A stretch of DNA of 64,000 nucleotides, from contig JOFO01000022.1 of assembly GCA_000721275.1 (NCBI GenBank), positions 1 through 64,000 of the forward strand, written 5' to 3'. Under the pieces are notes generated by a model, which saw only the letters and a program-made list of their open reading frames with translations, had not been told where the DNA came from and did no database searches. The position numbers and the translations under genes were made by a program. This stretch comes from Microtetraspora glauca (GTDB lineage: Bacteria; Actinomycetota; Actinomycetes; Streptomycetales; Streptomycetaceae). This document shows, piece after piece, positions 43,359-52,891 of this stretch. How positions within the stretch are numbered: position 1 is the stretch's first letter; each line of letters starts with the position of its first letter.

Positions 43359-44018
43359 GTGAACAAGAAGCTTGCGGCCGCGCTGTCCGGCGGTGCGGTA
43401 CTGGTGCTCGTGCTGTCCGGTTGCAGCGAGGACGAGGGCGACAAGGCCAACGACTGGGCCAAGTCGTTCTGCGACCAGGCGAAGCCGCAGATCCAGAAGC
43501 GGGCCGACGCCCACCAGATCATCATCTCGACGGCGGCGGACAGCCGTCCGGCGGAGATCCAGGCCGCGGACTCCAAGGCGTTCAAGGACATCGCCGACGC
43601 CGACCGGGCGCTCGCCAAGGCCGTGGAGAGCGCGGGCGTCCCGCCGATCGCGAACGGCGAGCAGGTCCAGAAGGACGTCGTCAAGGAACTCAACGCGACC
43701 GCCCTCGCCTACGACGGGCTGAAGAAGCAGGTCGACGCGCTGGACCCGACGAACCAGCAGAAGTTCGCCGAGGGCCTGAAGGACGTCGCCGACGGCCTCA
43801 CCAAGATCGAGAAGATGGACCAGAACGCGCTGGCCAGCCTGGAGAACGGCGAACTGGGCCAGGCCATGGCCAAGCAGCCGGGCTGCCAGAAGCCGACGCC
43901 GTCGGTGCCGAGGACGCCGTCCGGCTCGGCCTCCGCCTCCCCGAAGGCGGGCGCCACGGCGTCGGCCGCCGCCTCGGCCGCGCCGAAGCCCACGTCCTCC
44001 GGCTCCCCGGAGTCGTAA
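43359..44018 (+). CDS. Small lipoprotein, unknown
   Basis: 219-residue lipoprotein: signal helix LSGGAVLVLVLSGC with lipid-attached Cys22, then an alpha-helical domain (FCDQAKPQIQKRADAHQII; CQKPTPSV) with two cysteines that could be bridged, ending in a Ser/Ala/Pro-rich tail. I recognise no catalytic motif. Start GTG 43359 follows GGAAGGGA. The helical region has no obvious partner; its location beside a proton pump may be chance. Confidence 0.82.
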   Translation: MNKKLAAALSGGAVLVLVLSGCSEDEGDKANDWAKSFCDQAKPQIQKRADAHQIIISTAADSRPAEIQAADSKAFKDIADADRALAKAVESAGVPPIANGEQVQKDVVKELNATALAYDGLKKQVDALDPTNQQKFAEGLKDVADGLTKIEKMDQNALASLENGELGQAMAKQPGCQKPTPSVPRTPSGSASASPKAGATASAAASAAPKPTSSGSPES

Positions 44019-44047
44019 GCCCTTCGCCGGCCACCAGGCGCCCCGAC

Positions 44048-44156
44048 GGCCGGCCCGGTCCTCGGGCGCCGGCCACGCCCAGGGCCGGCCCCGTCCTCCG
44101 CGCCGCCGACGACCGGGTGCCCCCACGGCCGGTCCGGTCTTCCCGGTGCCGGCCGT
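44048..44156 (+). terminator. Two hairpins after the lipoprotein gene
   Basis: The first pairs GGCCGGC (44048-44054) with GCCGGCC (44068-44074); the second pairs ACGGCCGG (44125-44132) with CCGGCCGT (44149-44156). Both lie in the 174-bp gap to the methyltransferase gene, before its GGGGG-ATG start. Confidence 0.65.
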
Positions 44157-44192
44157 CGTGCTGCCGGGACCGGGAGCACGGCGGGGGTCACA

Positions 44193-45755
44193 ATGGGGGG
44201 CGTGAGTACGACCAGTCTGACCACCAGCCTTCCGGTGCCCGCGCACGCCGACCGACTGCGGGAGGCCCTGCTCGCCGCGGACTTCACCGCCGACGGGCTG
44301 CTCGACCTGCTCGGCGCCCCCGCCTACGCGGCGCTCGCGCGCAGCGAGACCGTGCCCGCCCTCCGGGCCACCCGCGGCGACTCCCCGCTGGAGGCCCTCG
44401 TCCGGCTCTTCCTGCTGCAGCGGCCCGTCGAGACCGCGCGGGCCGCCGCCGCGCTGCCGCTGGCCGAGGCCCTGGCCGACGGCTGGGTGGTCGAGGAGGA
44501 CGGCGCCGTGCGCGCGACCGTCGACGTGCGGCCGTACGGCGGCCCGGACGGCGAGGACTGGTTCATCGTCTCCGACCTGGGCTGCGCCGTCGGCGGCGCC
44601 GGCGGCATCGGTTCCAAGGAGAAGGGGGTCGTGCTCGGCGTCGGCGGCGCCTCCACCACGCTCGCCGGCATCACCGTCCGCACCCCGGTCGCCGCCGCGC
44701 TCGACCTCGGCACCGGCTCCGGCATCCAGGCCCTGCACGCCGCCCAGCACAGCACCCTGGTCACCGCCACCGACCTCAACCCGCGGGCGCTGGGCTTCAC
44801 CCGGCTGACGCTCGCCCTGTCCGGGGCGCGGGAGGCCGAGCTGCTGGAGGGCTCGCTGTACGAGCCGGTGGAGGGCGACACGTACGACCTGATCGTCTCC
44901 AACCCGCCGTTCGTGATCTCCCCCGGCTCCGGCCTCACCTACCGGGACGGCGGGATGAGCGGCGACGACCTGTGCCGCACCCTCGTCCAGCAGGCCGGGG
45001 AGCGGCTGAACGACGGCGGGTACGCCCAGTTCCTCGCCAACTGGCAGCACGTCGACGGCGAGGAGTGGCAGGACCGGCTCCGCTCCTGGGTGCCGCGCGG
45101 CTGCGACGCCTGGATCGTCCAGCGCGAGGTGCAGGACGTCACCCAGTACACCGAGCTGTGGCTGCGCGACAGCGGCGACCACCGGGGCGACCCGGAGGCG
45201 TACCGGGCGGCGTACGAGCGCTGGATGGACGCCTTCGAGGCGAGCGGCACCCGGTCGATCGGCTTCGGCTGGATCACCCTGCGGCGCGATCCGGCGGTGG
45301 CCGCCGGGAAGGCCGAGCCGTCGATCGTGATCGAGGAGTGGCCGCACCCGGTGGAGCAGCCGCTCGGCCCGGCCGTCCGCGCCCACTTCGAGCGCCAGGA
45401 GTACCTGCGGACGCACGACGACGCCGCCCTGCTCGCGGACCGCTTCACGCTCGCCCCCGAGGTGGTCCAGGAGCAGGTCGGGCTGCCCGGCGCGGAGGAC
45501 CCCGAGCACGTCGTCCTCCGGCAGAACCGGGGCATGCGCCGGGCCACCCGGGTCGACCACGTGGGCGCCGGGTTCGCGGGCGTCTGCGACGGCACCCTCA
45601 GCGCCGGCCGGATCCTCGACGCGATCGCCCAGCTCATGGGCGAGGACCCGGTGCTGCTGCGGGACCGGACCCCGCAGTCCATCCGCCTCCTGGTCGAAGA
45701 GGGGTTCCTCACGCCGGAATCACTGCTTCCGGAGCAGACGGGCGCTCCGGAGTAG
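44193..45755 (+). CDS. SAM-dependent methyltransferase (N5-glutamine/MTS-like)
   Basis: 520-residue class I methyltransferase. Motif I is LDLGTGSGIQALHAAQH near 169-185, acidic strand-2 end ATDLNPRALG near 192, and the catalytic motif SNPPFVISP near 230, the NPPF signature shared by HemK/PrmC, RsmC and N6-adenine methyltransferases. About 150 residues precede the core and 180 follow it, longer than PrmC, so the substrate is unclear. Start ATG 44193 (or GTG 44202) is preceded by GGGGG. Confidence 0.88.
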   Translation: MGGVSTTSLTTSLPVPAHADRLREALLAADFTADGLLDLLGAPAYAALARSETVPALRATRGDSPLEALVRLFLLQRPVETARAAAALPLAEALADGWVVEEDGAVRATVDVRPYGGPDGEDWFIVSDLGCAVGGAGGIGSKEKGVVLGVGGASTTLAGITVRTPVAAALDLGTGSGIQALHAAQHSTLVTATDLNPRALGFTRLTLALSGAREAELLEGSLYEPVEGDTYDLIVSNPPFVISPGSGLTYRDGGMSGDDLCRTLVQQAGERLNDGGYAQFLANWQHVDGEEWQDRLRSWVPRGCDAWIVQREVQDVTQYTELWLRDSGDHRGDPEAYRAAYERWMDAFEASGTRSIGFGWITLRRDPAVAAGKAEPSIVIEEWPHPVEQPLGPAVRAHFERQEYLRTHDDAALLADRFTLAPEVVQEQVGLPGAEDPEHVVLRQNRGMRRATRVDHVGAGFAGVCDGTLSAGRILDAIAQLMGEDPVLLRDRTPQSIRLLVEEGFLTPESLLPEQTGAPE

Positions 45756-45905
45756 TCGGACACTACCGGCCATCCTCGTGAAACCGGACGGCCCGGCCCG
45801 CGTCGTTCACCCGGAATTCGCGTCGCTGACGCCGGAGGGTGCCAGCCTCCCCTCGGGAGACACACCACGCGCGGGACGGCGCCGGGACGGGAAGCGGGTA
45901 CGGGC

Positions 45906-46103
45906 ATGGAGAGCGGGCCGGCGATCTTCGCGGGGACGGCGTTCACGCTGTTCGGAGGCGCTCTGCTGCTGTGGACGTCCGTCCGGGTCCGGCAGGGCGA
46001 GCCGGTCGCGCTCGGCGTCGCGCCCCGGGCCGCCGCCGCCCTCGCGGGCCTCTCCGGCGCCCTCTTCCTCGGCCTCGGCCTCTGGTGCTTCGGCCGCCTC
46101 TGA
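45906..46103 (+). CDS. Small two-helix membrane protein
   Basis: 65 residues: helix IFAGTAFTLFGGALLLWTSV at 6-25, a short polar turn RVRQGEP, helix AALAGLSGALFLGLGLWCFG at 44-63. No domain recognised. High third-position GC and a purine-rich GGGAAGCGGG upstream support a real gene; it lies between the methyltransferase and topA, where I recall a small gene in S. coelicolor. Confidence 0.7.
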   Translation: MESGPAIFAGTAFTLFGGALLLWTSVRVRQGEPVALGVAPRAAAALAGLSGALFLGLGLWCFGRL

Positions 46104-46240
46104 GCGCGTCCCGGGACACGCTCCGGGCGCCGCCCTGAGACCCGCCCCACAGGGAACCGCCCCGCCGGTCCGGCAGTCCGGGCGGCAGGAAGGGCAGGAG
46201 TCGGGTTACCGTTCGAGTGGCCGTTGCGGGCTTTCCCTGT

Positions 46241-46246
46241 TTGACA
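46241..46246 (+). promoter_or_regulatory. TTGACA -35-like box upstream of topA
   Basis: Exact TTGACA, rare in this DNA, 107 bp before the TTG start. No TANNNT lies at 16-18 bp; the nearest, TACCGT at 46260, is only 13 bp away. topA promoters are supercoiling-sensitive in Streptomyces, and a short spacer may be part of that. Confidence 0.4.
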
Positions 46247-46352
46247 CGGGGGCGGGTTGTACCGTCACACTCCGCAGCGACGCCAGCGTCACCGTGGGTG
46301 CCGCTGACGTGCGTGCCAGCGCAGACCGCGTCGACCGGAGAGAAGAGCGAAG

Positions 46353-49184
46353 TTGTCCCCGACCAGCGAGACCGCACACGGCGGCCGCCGACTCGTCATC
46401 GTCGAGTCGCCTGCCAAGGCGAAGACGATCAAGGGCTACCTCGGCCCCGGCTATGTCGTCGAGGCGAGCGTCGGGCACATCCGTGACCTCCCCAGCGGCG
46501 CCGCCGAGGTGCCGGAGAAGTACACCGGCGAGGTGCGCCGCCTCGGCGTGGACGTCGAGCACGACTTCCAGCCCATCTACGTCGTGAACGCGGACAAGAA
46601 GGCGCAGGTCAAGAAGCTCAAGGACCTGCTCGCCGAGTCCGACGAGCTCTTCCTCGCCACCGATGAGGACCGCGAGGGCGAGGCCATCGCGTGGCACCTC
46701 CAGGAAGTCCTCAAGCCGAAGGTCCCCGTCCACCGGATGGTCTTCCACGAGATCACCAAGGACGCGATCCAGGCCGCCGTCGCCAACCCGCGCGAGCTGA
46801 ACAAGCGGATGGTCGACGCCCAGGAGACCCGCCGCATCCTCGACCGCCTCTACGGCTACGAGGTCTCCCCGGTCCTGTGGAAGAAGGTCATGCGCGGCCT
46901 CTCCGCCGGCCGCGTGCAGTCGGTCGCCACCCGGCTCGTCGTCGAGCGCGAGCGCGAGCGCATCGCCTTCCGCTCCGCCGAGTACTGGGACCTCACCGGC
47001 ACCTTCTCCACCGGCCGGGCCGGCGACCCCAGTGACCCCTCGTCGCTCACCGCCCGCCTCGCCGCCGTCGACGGCAAGCGCGTCGCGCAGGGCCGCGACT
47101 TCGGCGCCGACGGGCGGCTGAAGAGCGAGACCGTGCTCCACCTCGACGAGGAGCGGGCCCGCGCGCTCGCCGCCTCCCTCGCCGACACCCGCTTCACCGT
47201 CCGCTCGGTCGAGTCGAAGCCGTACCGCCGCTCCCCGTACGCGCCCTTCCGCACCACCACCCTCCAGCAGGAGGCCAGCCGCAAGCTCGGCTTCGGCGCG
47301 AAGGCGACCATGCAGGTGGCGCAGAAGCTGTACGAGAACGGCTTCATCACCTACATGCGTACGGACTCCACCGTGCTCTCCGACACGGCCGTCGCCGCCG
47401 CCCGCACCCAGGTGACGCAGCTGTACGGCGCCGACTACCTGCCGGAGAAGCCGCGCGTCTACGCGGGCAAGGTCAAGAACGCGCAGGAGGCGCACGAGGC
47501 GATCCGGCCTTCGGGTGATCGTTTCCGCACCCCGGCCGAGACCGGTCTCACCGGCGACCAGTTCAAGCTGTACGAGCTGATCTGGAAGCGGACCGTCGCC
47601 TCCCAGATGAAGGACGCGACCGGCAACTCGGTCACCGTCAAGATCGGCGGCACCTCCGCCGACGGCCGCGACGCCGACTTCTCGGCCTCCGGCAAGACGA
47701 TCACCTTCCACGGCTTCATGAAGGCGTACGTCGAGGGCGCCGACGACCCGAACGCGGAGCTCGACGACCGCGAGCGGCGCCTCCCGCAGGTCGCCGAGGG
47801 CGACGCGCTCGCCGCCGAGGAGATCACCGCCGACGGCCACGCCACCAAGCCGCCCGCCCGCTACACCGAGGCCACCCTGGTCAAGGAGCTGGAAGAGCGC
47901 GAGATCGGCCGCCCGTCGACGTACGCCTCGATCATCGGCACCATCCTCGACCGCGGCTACGTCTTCAAGAAGGGCACGGCCCTCGTGCCGTCCTTCCTCT
48001 CCTTCGCCGTCGTCAACCTGCTGGAGAAGCACTTCGGCCGGCTCGTCGACTACGACTTCACCGCCAGGATGGAGGACGACCTCGACCGCATCGCCCGCGG
48101 CGAGGCCCAGTCCGTGCCGTGGCTGAAGCGTTTCTACTTCGGCGAGGGCGAGGGCGCGACCGGCGGCGCCGCCGACGCCGGCAACGGCGACGGCGACCAC
48201 CTCGGCGGCCTCAAGGAACTCGTCACCGACCTCGGCGCCATCGACGCCCGCGAGATCTCCTCCTTCCCCGTCGGCAACGACATCGTCCTGCGCGTCGGCC
48301 GCTACGGCCCGTACGTCGAGCGCGGCGAGAAGGACCAGGAGGGCCACCAGCGCGCCGACGTGCCCGACGACCTCGCGCCCGACGAGCTCACCGTCGAGTA
48401 CGCCGAGGAACTGCTCGCCAAGCCGAGCGGCGACTTCGAGCTGGGCACCGACCCCGCCACCGGCCACCAGATCGTCGCCAAGGCCGGCCGGTACGGCCCG
48501 TACGTCACCGAGGTCCTCCCCGACGACGTGCCGAAGACCGGCAAGAACGCCGTCAAGCCGCGCACCGCCTCCCTCTTCAAGACCATGTCCCTGGACACGG
48601 TCACCCTGGAGGAGGCCCTCCAGCTCATGTCGCTGCCGCGGGTGGTCGGCACCGACGCCGAGGGCGTCGAGATCACCGCGCAGAACGGCCGGTACGGCCC
48701 GTACCTGAAGAAGGGCACCGACTCGCGGTCGCTGACCAGCGAGGACCAGCTCTTCACCATCACGCTTGACGAGGCGCTGGCGATCTACGCCCAGCCCAAG
48801 CAGCGCGGTCGGGCCGCCGCCAAGCCGCCGTTGAAGGAGCTCGGCACCGACCCGGTCAGCGAGCGGCCCGTCGTCGTCAAGGACGGCCGCTTCGGCCCGT
48901 ACGTCACCGACGGCGAGACCAACGCGACCCTGCGCACCGGCGACAGCGTCGAGACGATCACGCCCGAGCGCGGCTACGAGCTGCTCGCCGAGAAGCGCGC
49001 CAAGGGACCGGCGAAGAAGACCGCCAAGAAGGCGCCGGCCAAGAAGACCGCCGCCAAGAAGACGGCGGCGAAGAAGACGGCCGCGAAGACGACGACGGCC
49101 AAGAAGACGGCGGCGAAGAAGACCACGACGGCCGCCAAGAAGACCACCGCGGCGAAGAAGACCGCGGCGGCCAAGCCGGAGTAG
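46353..49184 (+). CDS. topA: DNA topoisomerase I
   Basis: 943-residue type IA topoisomerase that relaxes negative supercoils. TOPRIM motifs VIVESPAKAKTI near 15 and TDEDREGEAIAWHL near 107; active-site Tyr in FITYMRTDST near 333. After the core come four short repeats of the topo_C type with RYGPYV (near 650, 712, 772 and 850). There are no zinc fingers; the C-terminus is about 65 residues of KKTAAKK units, as in other actinobacteria, important for processivity. Start TTG 46353 follows GGAGAG and matches the S. coelicolor start. Confidence 0.97.
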   Translation: MSPTSETAHGGRRLVIVESPAKAKTIKGYLGPGYVVEASVGHIRDLPSGAAEVPEKYTGEVRRLGVDVEHDFQPIYVVNADKKAQVKKLKDLLAESDELFLATDEDREGEAIAWHLQEVLKPKVPVHRMVFHEITKDAIQAAVANPRELNKRMVDAQETRRILDRLYGYEVSPVLWKKVMRGLSAGRVQSVATRLVVERERERIAFRSAEYWDLTGTFSTGRAGDPSDPSSLTARLAAVDGKRVAQGRDFGADGRLKSETVLHLDEERARALAASLADTRFTVRSVESKPYRRSPYAPFRTTTLQQEASRKLGFGAKATMQVAQKLYENGFITYMRTDSTVLSDTAVAAARTQVTQLYGADYLPEKPRVYAGKVKNAQEAHEAIRPSGDRFRTPAETGLTGDQFKLYELIWKRTVASQMKDATGNSVTVKIGGTSADGRDADFSASGKTITFHGFMKAYVEGADDPNAELDDRERRLPQVAEGDALAAEEITADGHATKPPARYTEATLVKELEEREIGRPSTYASIIGTILDRGYVFKKGTALVPSFLSFAVVNLLEKHFGRLVDYDFTARMEDDLDRIARGEAQSVPWLKRFYFGEGEGATGGAADAGNGDGDHLGGLKELVTDLGAIDAREISSFPVGNDIVLRVGRYGPYVERGEKDQEGHQRADVPDDLAPDELTVEYAEELLAKPSGDFELGTDPATGHQIVAKAGRYGPYVTEVLPDDVPKTGKNAVKPRTASLFKTMSLDTVTLEEALQLMSLPRVVGTDAEGVEITAQNGRYGPYLKKGTDSRSLTSEDQLFTITLDEALAIYAQPKQRGRAAAKPPLKELGTDPVSERPVVVKDGRFGPYVTDGETNATLRTGDSVETITPERGYELLAEKRAKGPAKKTAKKAPAKKTAAKKTAAKKTAAKTTTAKKTAAKKTTTAAKKTTAAKKTAAAKPE

Positions 49185-49191
49185 TCCCGCA

Positions 49192-49236
49192 GGTCCGGCG
49201 GGTCCGGCAGGTCCGGCGGGTCCGGCAGGTCCGGCG
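49192..49236. repeat. 9-bp tandem repeat, five copies
   Basis: Five units of GGTCCGGCG/GGTCCGGCA alternating from 49192 to 49236, just past the topA stop at 49184. The repeats lie outside coding sequence and before the terminator. Probably a slippage product, useful as a strain marker. Confidence 0.85.
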
Positions 49237-49250
49237 GGAACACGGCGACG

Positions 49251-49282
49251 GGAGGGGCGGGAGCGAGGGCTCCCGCCCCTCC
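49251..49282 (+). terminator. Terminator of topA
   Basis: 14-bp perfect stem GGAGGGGCGGGAGC/GCTCCCGCCCCTCC around GAGG, followed by TACGTTTG. Confidence 0.92.
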
Positions 49283-49337
49283 TACGTTTGTTCGGTCGCG
49301 GCCCCGGTCGGGGAGGCCGTCCGGATAGGGTGGACGG

Positions 49338-52300
49338 ATGACGCGAGCAGAGCAGCCAGAGCTTCTGGGCGACTCCGAAGCCGCACCCGCCCCCGGCGCC
49401 GCCCCCGTCTCCGACGCGGCCCTCGTCGCGGACTCCCGGGAGCGCGCCGTACGGGCCCTCGTCCGCCACCAGCCGCTGCGCAGGCTGTGGAGCGCCCAGG
49501 CCGTCGGCGGGGTCGGCGACGCCCTCGCCCTCCTCGTCCTGGTCCTCCTCGGCCTCCAGACCGCCTTCACCGAGGGCGCCCTCGGCGGCGGCAACCGGGG
49601 CGCCGCCTTCGCCGTTGCCGCCGTCGTCGGCACCCGGCTGCTCGCCACCGTCCTCTTCGGCGCCGTCCTGCTCGGCCCGCTCACCGCGCTGACCGCGCCC
49701 GGCGCCGCCCTCGACCGGCGGTGGACCATGATCGGCGCCGACGGGCTGCGGATCGCGCTGCTGGTCGTCGCCCCCCTGTGGATCGACTGGGTCCCCGGCA
49801 GCGCCCTGTGGTTCCTGCTCGGCACCGTCCTCCTCACCGGCGCCGCCGAGCGCCTGTGGGCCGTCTGCCGCGACGGCGCCGCGCCCGCGCTGCTGCCCGC
49901 CGCGCCCGTCGAGGGCGACGCCGTCCGGCCGCTCCCCGACCACCTCGGCGCCCTGCGCACCCTCACCCAGCGCACCGCGTTCCTCGCCGTCCCGGCCGCC
50001 GCCGCCGGCCTGCTCGGCGCCACCCTCGTCTCCAACCTGCTGGGCTCCGGCATCGACTGGTTCGGGCGCCACCAGGCCGCCCTCGGCGGGTACGCCGCCG
50101 CCGGCCTCTTCGCCGCCTCCGTCGCCGTCCTCGCCGCGATCACCCTGCCCGGCGGCCGGACCCCGCGCCCCCGCTCCCCGCTGGAGGGGCTGCGCCGCCC
50201 CGCCGCCGACAAGGGCCGCACCGGAGCCGTCCCCCTGCTCGTCCTGGCCTGCGCCACCGTCGCCGGCGCCATCGGCGCCGCCGCCTCGCTCGCCGCCCTC
50301 CACGCCCACGACCTCGGCGGCGGCCCCGTCACCTACGCCCTGCTGGTGCTCGCCCTCAGCGGCGCCACCGCCCTCGGCATCCGCACCGCCCGCGCCGTGC
50401 TGCCGGTGCTCTCCCGCCGCCGGATGCTCGCCCTCGCGATCACCGTCACCGGCATCGCCCTGATCGCCGTCGGCCTCGTGCCCGACACCGCGACCGTGCT
50501 CCTGCTCGCCGCCCTCGCCGGATACGCGGCCGGCGTCGCCGCCAACACCGGGCACACCCTCATCGACCAGGAGACCGAGGAGCCGCGCAGGGAGCGCACC
50601 ACCGCGCACCTCCAGGCCACCGCGCGCGTCGGCATCGCCGTCGGCGCGCTGGCCTCGCCGCTGCTCGCCGCCGCGATCGGCCCGCACCGCTTCGTCTCCG
50701 ACTCCGGGAAGTTCGTCTTCGACCACGGCGGCGCCGCCTTCACCCTCGCGCTCGTCGGCGCGCTGCTGCTCCCCGTCGCCGCGCTCGTCCTCGCGAAGAC
50801 CGACGACCGCGCGGGCGTGCCGCTCCGCCGCGACCTGCGCGACGCGCTGCGCGGCGCCGACCCCGCCCAGGCGCCGTCCGGCACCGGCTTCTTCATCGCC
50901 CTGGAGGGCGGCGACGGCGCCGGCAAGTCCACCCAGGTCCAGGCGCTCGCCGACTGGATCCGCGCCAAGGGCCACGAGGTCGTCGTCACCCGCGAGCCCG
51001 GCGCCACCCCCATCGGCAAGCGGCTCCGCTCGATCCTGCTCGACGTCTCCTCGGCCGGCCTGTCGAACCGCGCCGAGGCGCTGCTGTACGCCGCCGACCG
51101 CGCCGAGCACGTCGACTCGCTGGTCCGGCCCGCCCTGGAGCGCGGCGCCGTCGTCATCACCGACCGGTACATCGACTCGTCCGTCGCCTACCAGGGCGCG
51201 GGCCGCGACCTCTCGCCGACCGAGATCGCGCGCATCTCCCGCTGGGCGACCGGCGGTCTCGTACCCCACCTGACCGTCCTGCTGGACGTCTCCCCGGAGA
51301 CCGCCCGGGAGCGGTTCACCGAGGCGCCGGACCGGCTGGAGTCGGAGCCGCCGGAGTTCCACGCGCGCGTGCGGGCCGGTTTCCTCGCGCTCGCCGCCGC
51401 CGACCCGAGCCGCTACCTCGTCGTCGACGCCAGCCAGGAGCCCGAGGCCGTCACCACCGTCGTACGCCACCGGCTCGACCGGATGCTGCCGCTCTCCGAG
51501 GCCGAGGTGAAGGCCGCCGAGGAGGCCCGCCGGAAGGCCGAGGAGGAAGCCCGGCGCAAGGCCGAGGAGGAGGCCGCCCGCAAGGCCGAGGAGGAGCGCC
51601 TGGAGCGCGAGCGCCAGGAGCAGCTGGCGAAGCTGCGCGCCGAGGAGGAGGAGCGCAAGCGGCGCGAGGAGGAAGAGGCGCGCCGCCTGGAGGCCGAGCG
51701 GCAGGCGGAGGAGGCCCGGCGGAAGGCCGAGGAGGCCCGGATCGCCGCCGAGGAGGAGGCCCGCCGCCGCGCGGCCGAGGAGAAGGCCCGCCGCGAGGAG
51801 GAGGAACGGCTCCGCAAGCAGGCCGAGGAGGAGGCCCGGCTCCGGGCCGAGGCCGAGGCGCTGCGCGAGGAGAAGCGGCGGAAGGCCGAGGAGGCGCTGC
51901 TCCGCGCCGAGGAGGCCCGCAAGCTCGCCGCCGCGGCCGCCGCCGCCCAGGCCGCGGAGGAGGCCGCCGCGGCGCAGCGGCTGGCCGCCGAACAGGCCGC
52001 GAAGGCGGCGGAGCGCCGTGCCGCCGCGGAGAAGGCCGCCCAGGAGCAGGCCGCGCGGGAGAAGGCGGCCCGCGCGAAGGCCGCCCAGGAGCGTGCGGCG
52101 CAGGAGAAGGCCGCCGCCGAGCGGGCCGCCCGGGAGCGGAAGGCGGCCGAGGAGTCGGCGAACGAGGTCACGGTCCAGACGCCGGTCGTACGGCTCGGCA
52201 AGGACGCGGGCACGGACGCCGGCGAGGGCTCCGGTGCGGGTGCCGTCACGGGCTCCGGTACGGCTCCGGCGGCGGGCGGCGACGCCCCCACCGTCTCGCC

Positions 52301-52742
52301 GAACGAGGTCACCGTCCCGACCCCGGTCGTCCGCCCGGAGGACCCGCGCCGGCCGTCCGGCGCCCGTCCGGCGGACGACGAGACCGCGGTCCTGCCGCAG
52401 ATCCGCGACGACCGCGCGGCGGACGAGACGGCCGTGCTGCCGCCGGTCCGCGACGACCGGGCGGCGGACGAGACCGCCGTGCTGCCGCCCGTGCGGGACG
52501 CGCGGCCGGCCGATCCGGTGGACCGGGTGCCGCGGGACTTCTTCCGGGACGAGCCGGAGGCCGGCGCGGGCGCGAACGACGCCACCCGCGAGCTGCCCCA
52601 GCTCGACGAGCAGGGCCGGCCGCGCCGCCGCTCCGACTGGGCCGAGGAGACCCCGCTCGACGACCTGCCGACGCTCGCGGACGAGCTGTTCGGCGGGTAC
52701 GACGACGGGGACGACGAGCGGGACGGGCGCCGGCGGCGCTGA
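49338..52742 (+). CDS. tmk: Thymidylate kinase fused to MFS-like membrane domain and coiled coil
   Basis: 1134-residue multi-domain protein. Residues about 45-500 are a membrane domain with roughly 11-12 helices that resembles MFS transporters (LRRLWSAQAVGGVGDALALLVL at the start). Residues about 515-716 are thymidylate kinase: P-loop FIALEGGDGAGKSTQ, TREPG near 555, DRYIDSS near 612; it should make dTDP from dTMP. Residues about 716-940 are a Lys/Glu/Ala-rich coiled coil. The tail to 1134 is disordered, with three near-repeats of DETAVLPPVRD. ATG 49338. Fused Tmk of this kind is known in streptomycetes, but the membrane and coil roles are unknown. Confidence 0.94.
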   Translation: MTRAEQPELLGDSEAAPAPGAAPVSDAALVADSRERAVRALVRHQPLRRLWSAQAVGGVGDALALLVLVLLGLQTAFTEGALGGGNRGAAFAVAAVVGTRLLATVLFGAVLLGPLTALTAPGAALDRRWTMIGADGLRIALLVVAPLWIDWVPGSALWFLLGTVLLTGAAERLWAVCRDGAAPALLPAAPVEGDAVRPLPDHLGALRTLTQRTAFLAVPAAAAGLLGATLVSNLLGSGIDWFGRHQAALGGYAAAGLFAASVAVLAAITLPGGRTPRPRSPLEGLRRPAADKGRTGAVPLLVLACATVAGAIGAAASLAALHAHDLGGGPVTYALLVLALSGATALGIRTARAVLPVLSRRRMLALAITVTGIALIAVGLVPDTATVLLLAALAGYAAGVAANTGHTLIDQETEEPRRERTTAHLQATARVGIAVGALASPLLAAAIGPHRFVSDSGKFVFDHGGAAFTLALVGALLLPVAALVLAKTDDRAGVPLRRDLRDALRGADPAQAPSGTGFFIALEGGDGAGKSTQVQALADWIRAKGHEVVVTREPGATPIGKRLRSILLDVSSAGLSNRAEALLYAADRAEHVDSLVRPALERGAVVITDRYIDSSVAYQGAGRDLSPTEIARISRWATGGLVPHLTVLLDVSPETARERFTEAPDRLESEPPEFHARVRAGFLALAAADPSRYLVVDASQEPEAVTTVVRHRLDRMLPLSEAEVKAAEEARRKAEEEARRKAEEEAARKAEEERLERERQEQLAKLRAEEEERKRREEEEARRLEAERQAEEARRKAEEARIAAEEEARRRAAEEKARREEEERLRKQAEEEARLRAEAEALREEKRRKAEEALLRAEEARKLAAAAAAAQAAEEAAAAQRLAAEQAAKAAERRAAAEKAAQEQAAREKAARAKAAQERAAQEKAAAERAARERKAAEESANEVTVQTPVVRLGKDAGTDAGEGSGAGAVTGSGTAPAAGGDAPTVSPNEVTVPTPVVRPEDPRRPSGARPADDETAVLPQIRDDRAADETAVLPPVRDDRAADETAVLPPVRDARPADPVDRVPRDFFRDEPEAGAGANDATRELPQLDEQGRPRRRSDWAEETPLDDLPTLADELFGGYDDGDDERDGRRRR

Positions 52743-52891
52743 GGACGGGCGCCGGGGGCGGGCGCGCCGCGCGAGGACCGTCGCCGGCGCGCCCGCCGCC
52801 CGCCCGCCCGGTGGCGCCCCTCGCGCCGGCGGTCGCCGCGTTGTCGGAGCCCTGCCCCACAATGGAGGGCGTACCTTCAGGAGGGGCAGAC

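Noticed and set aside
49005-49180. Short repeats at the end of topA as a possible CRISPR or satellite
   Set aside because: They encode the lysine-rich KKTAAKK tail in frame, with no spacer structure.
46206-52862. A 2218-codon open frame on the minus strand opposite topA and tmk
   Set aside because: Its composition is the mirror of real genes on the + strand; it has no domains and reads as Gly/Arg/Leu-rich repeats. Long antisense frames are expected at this GC content.
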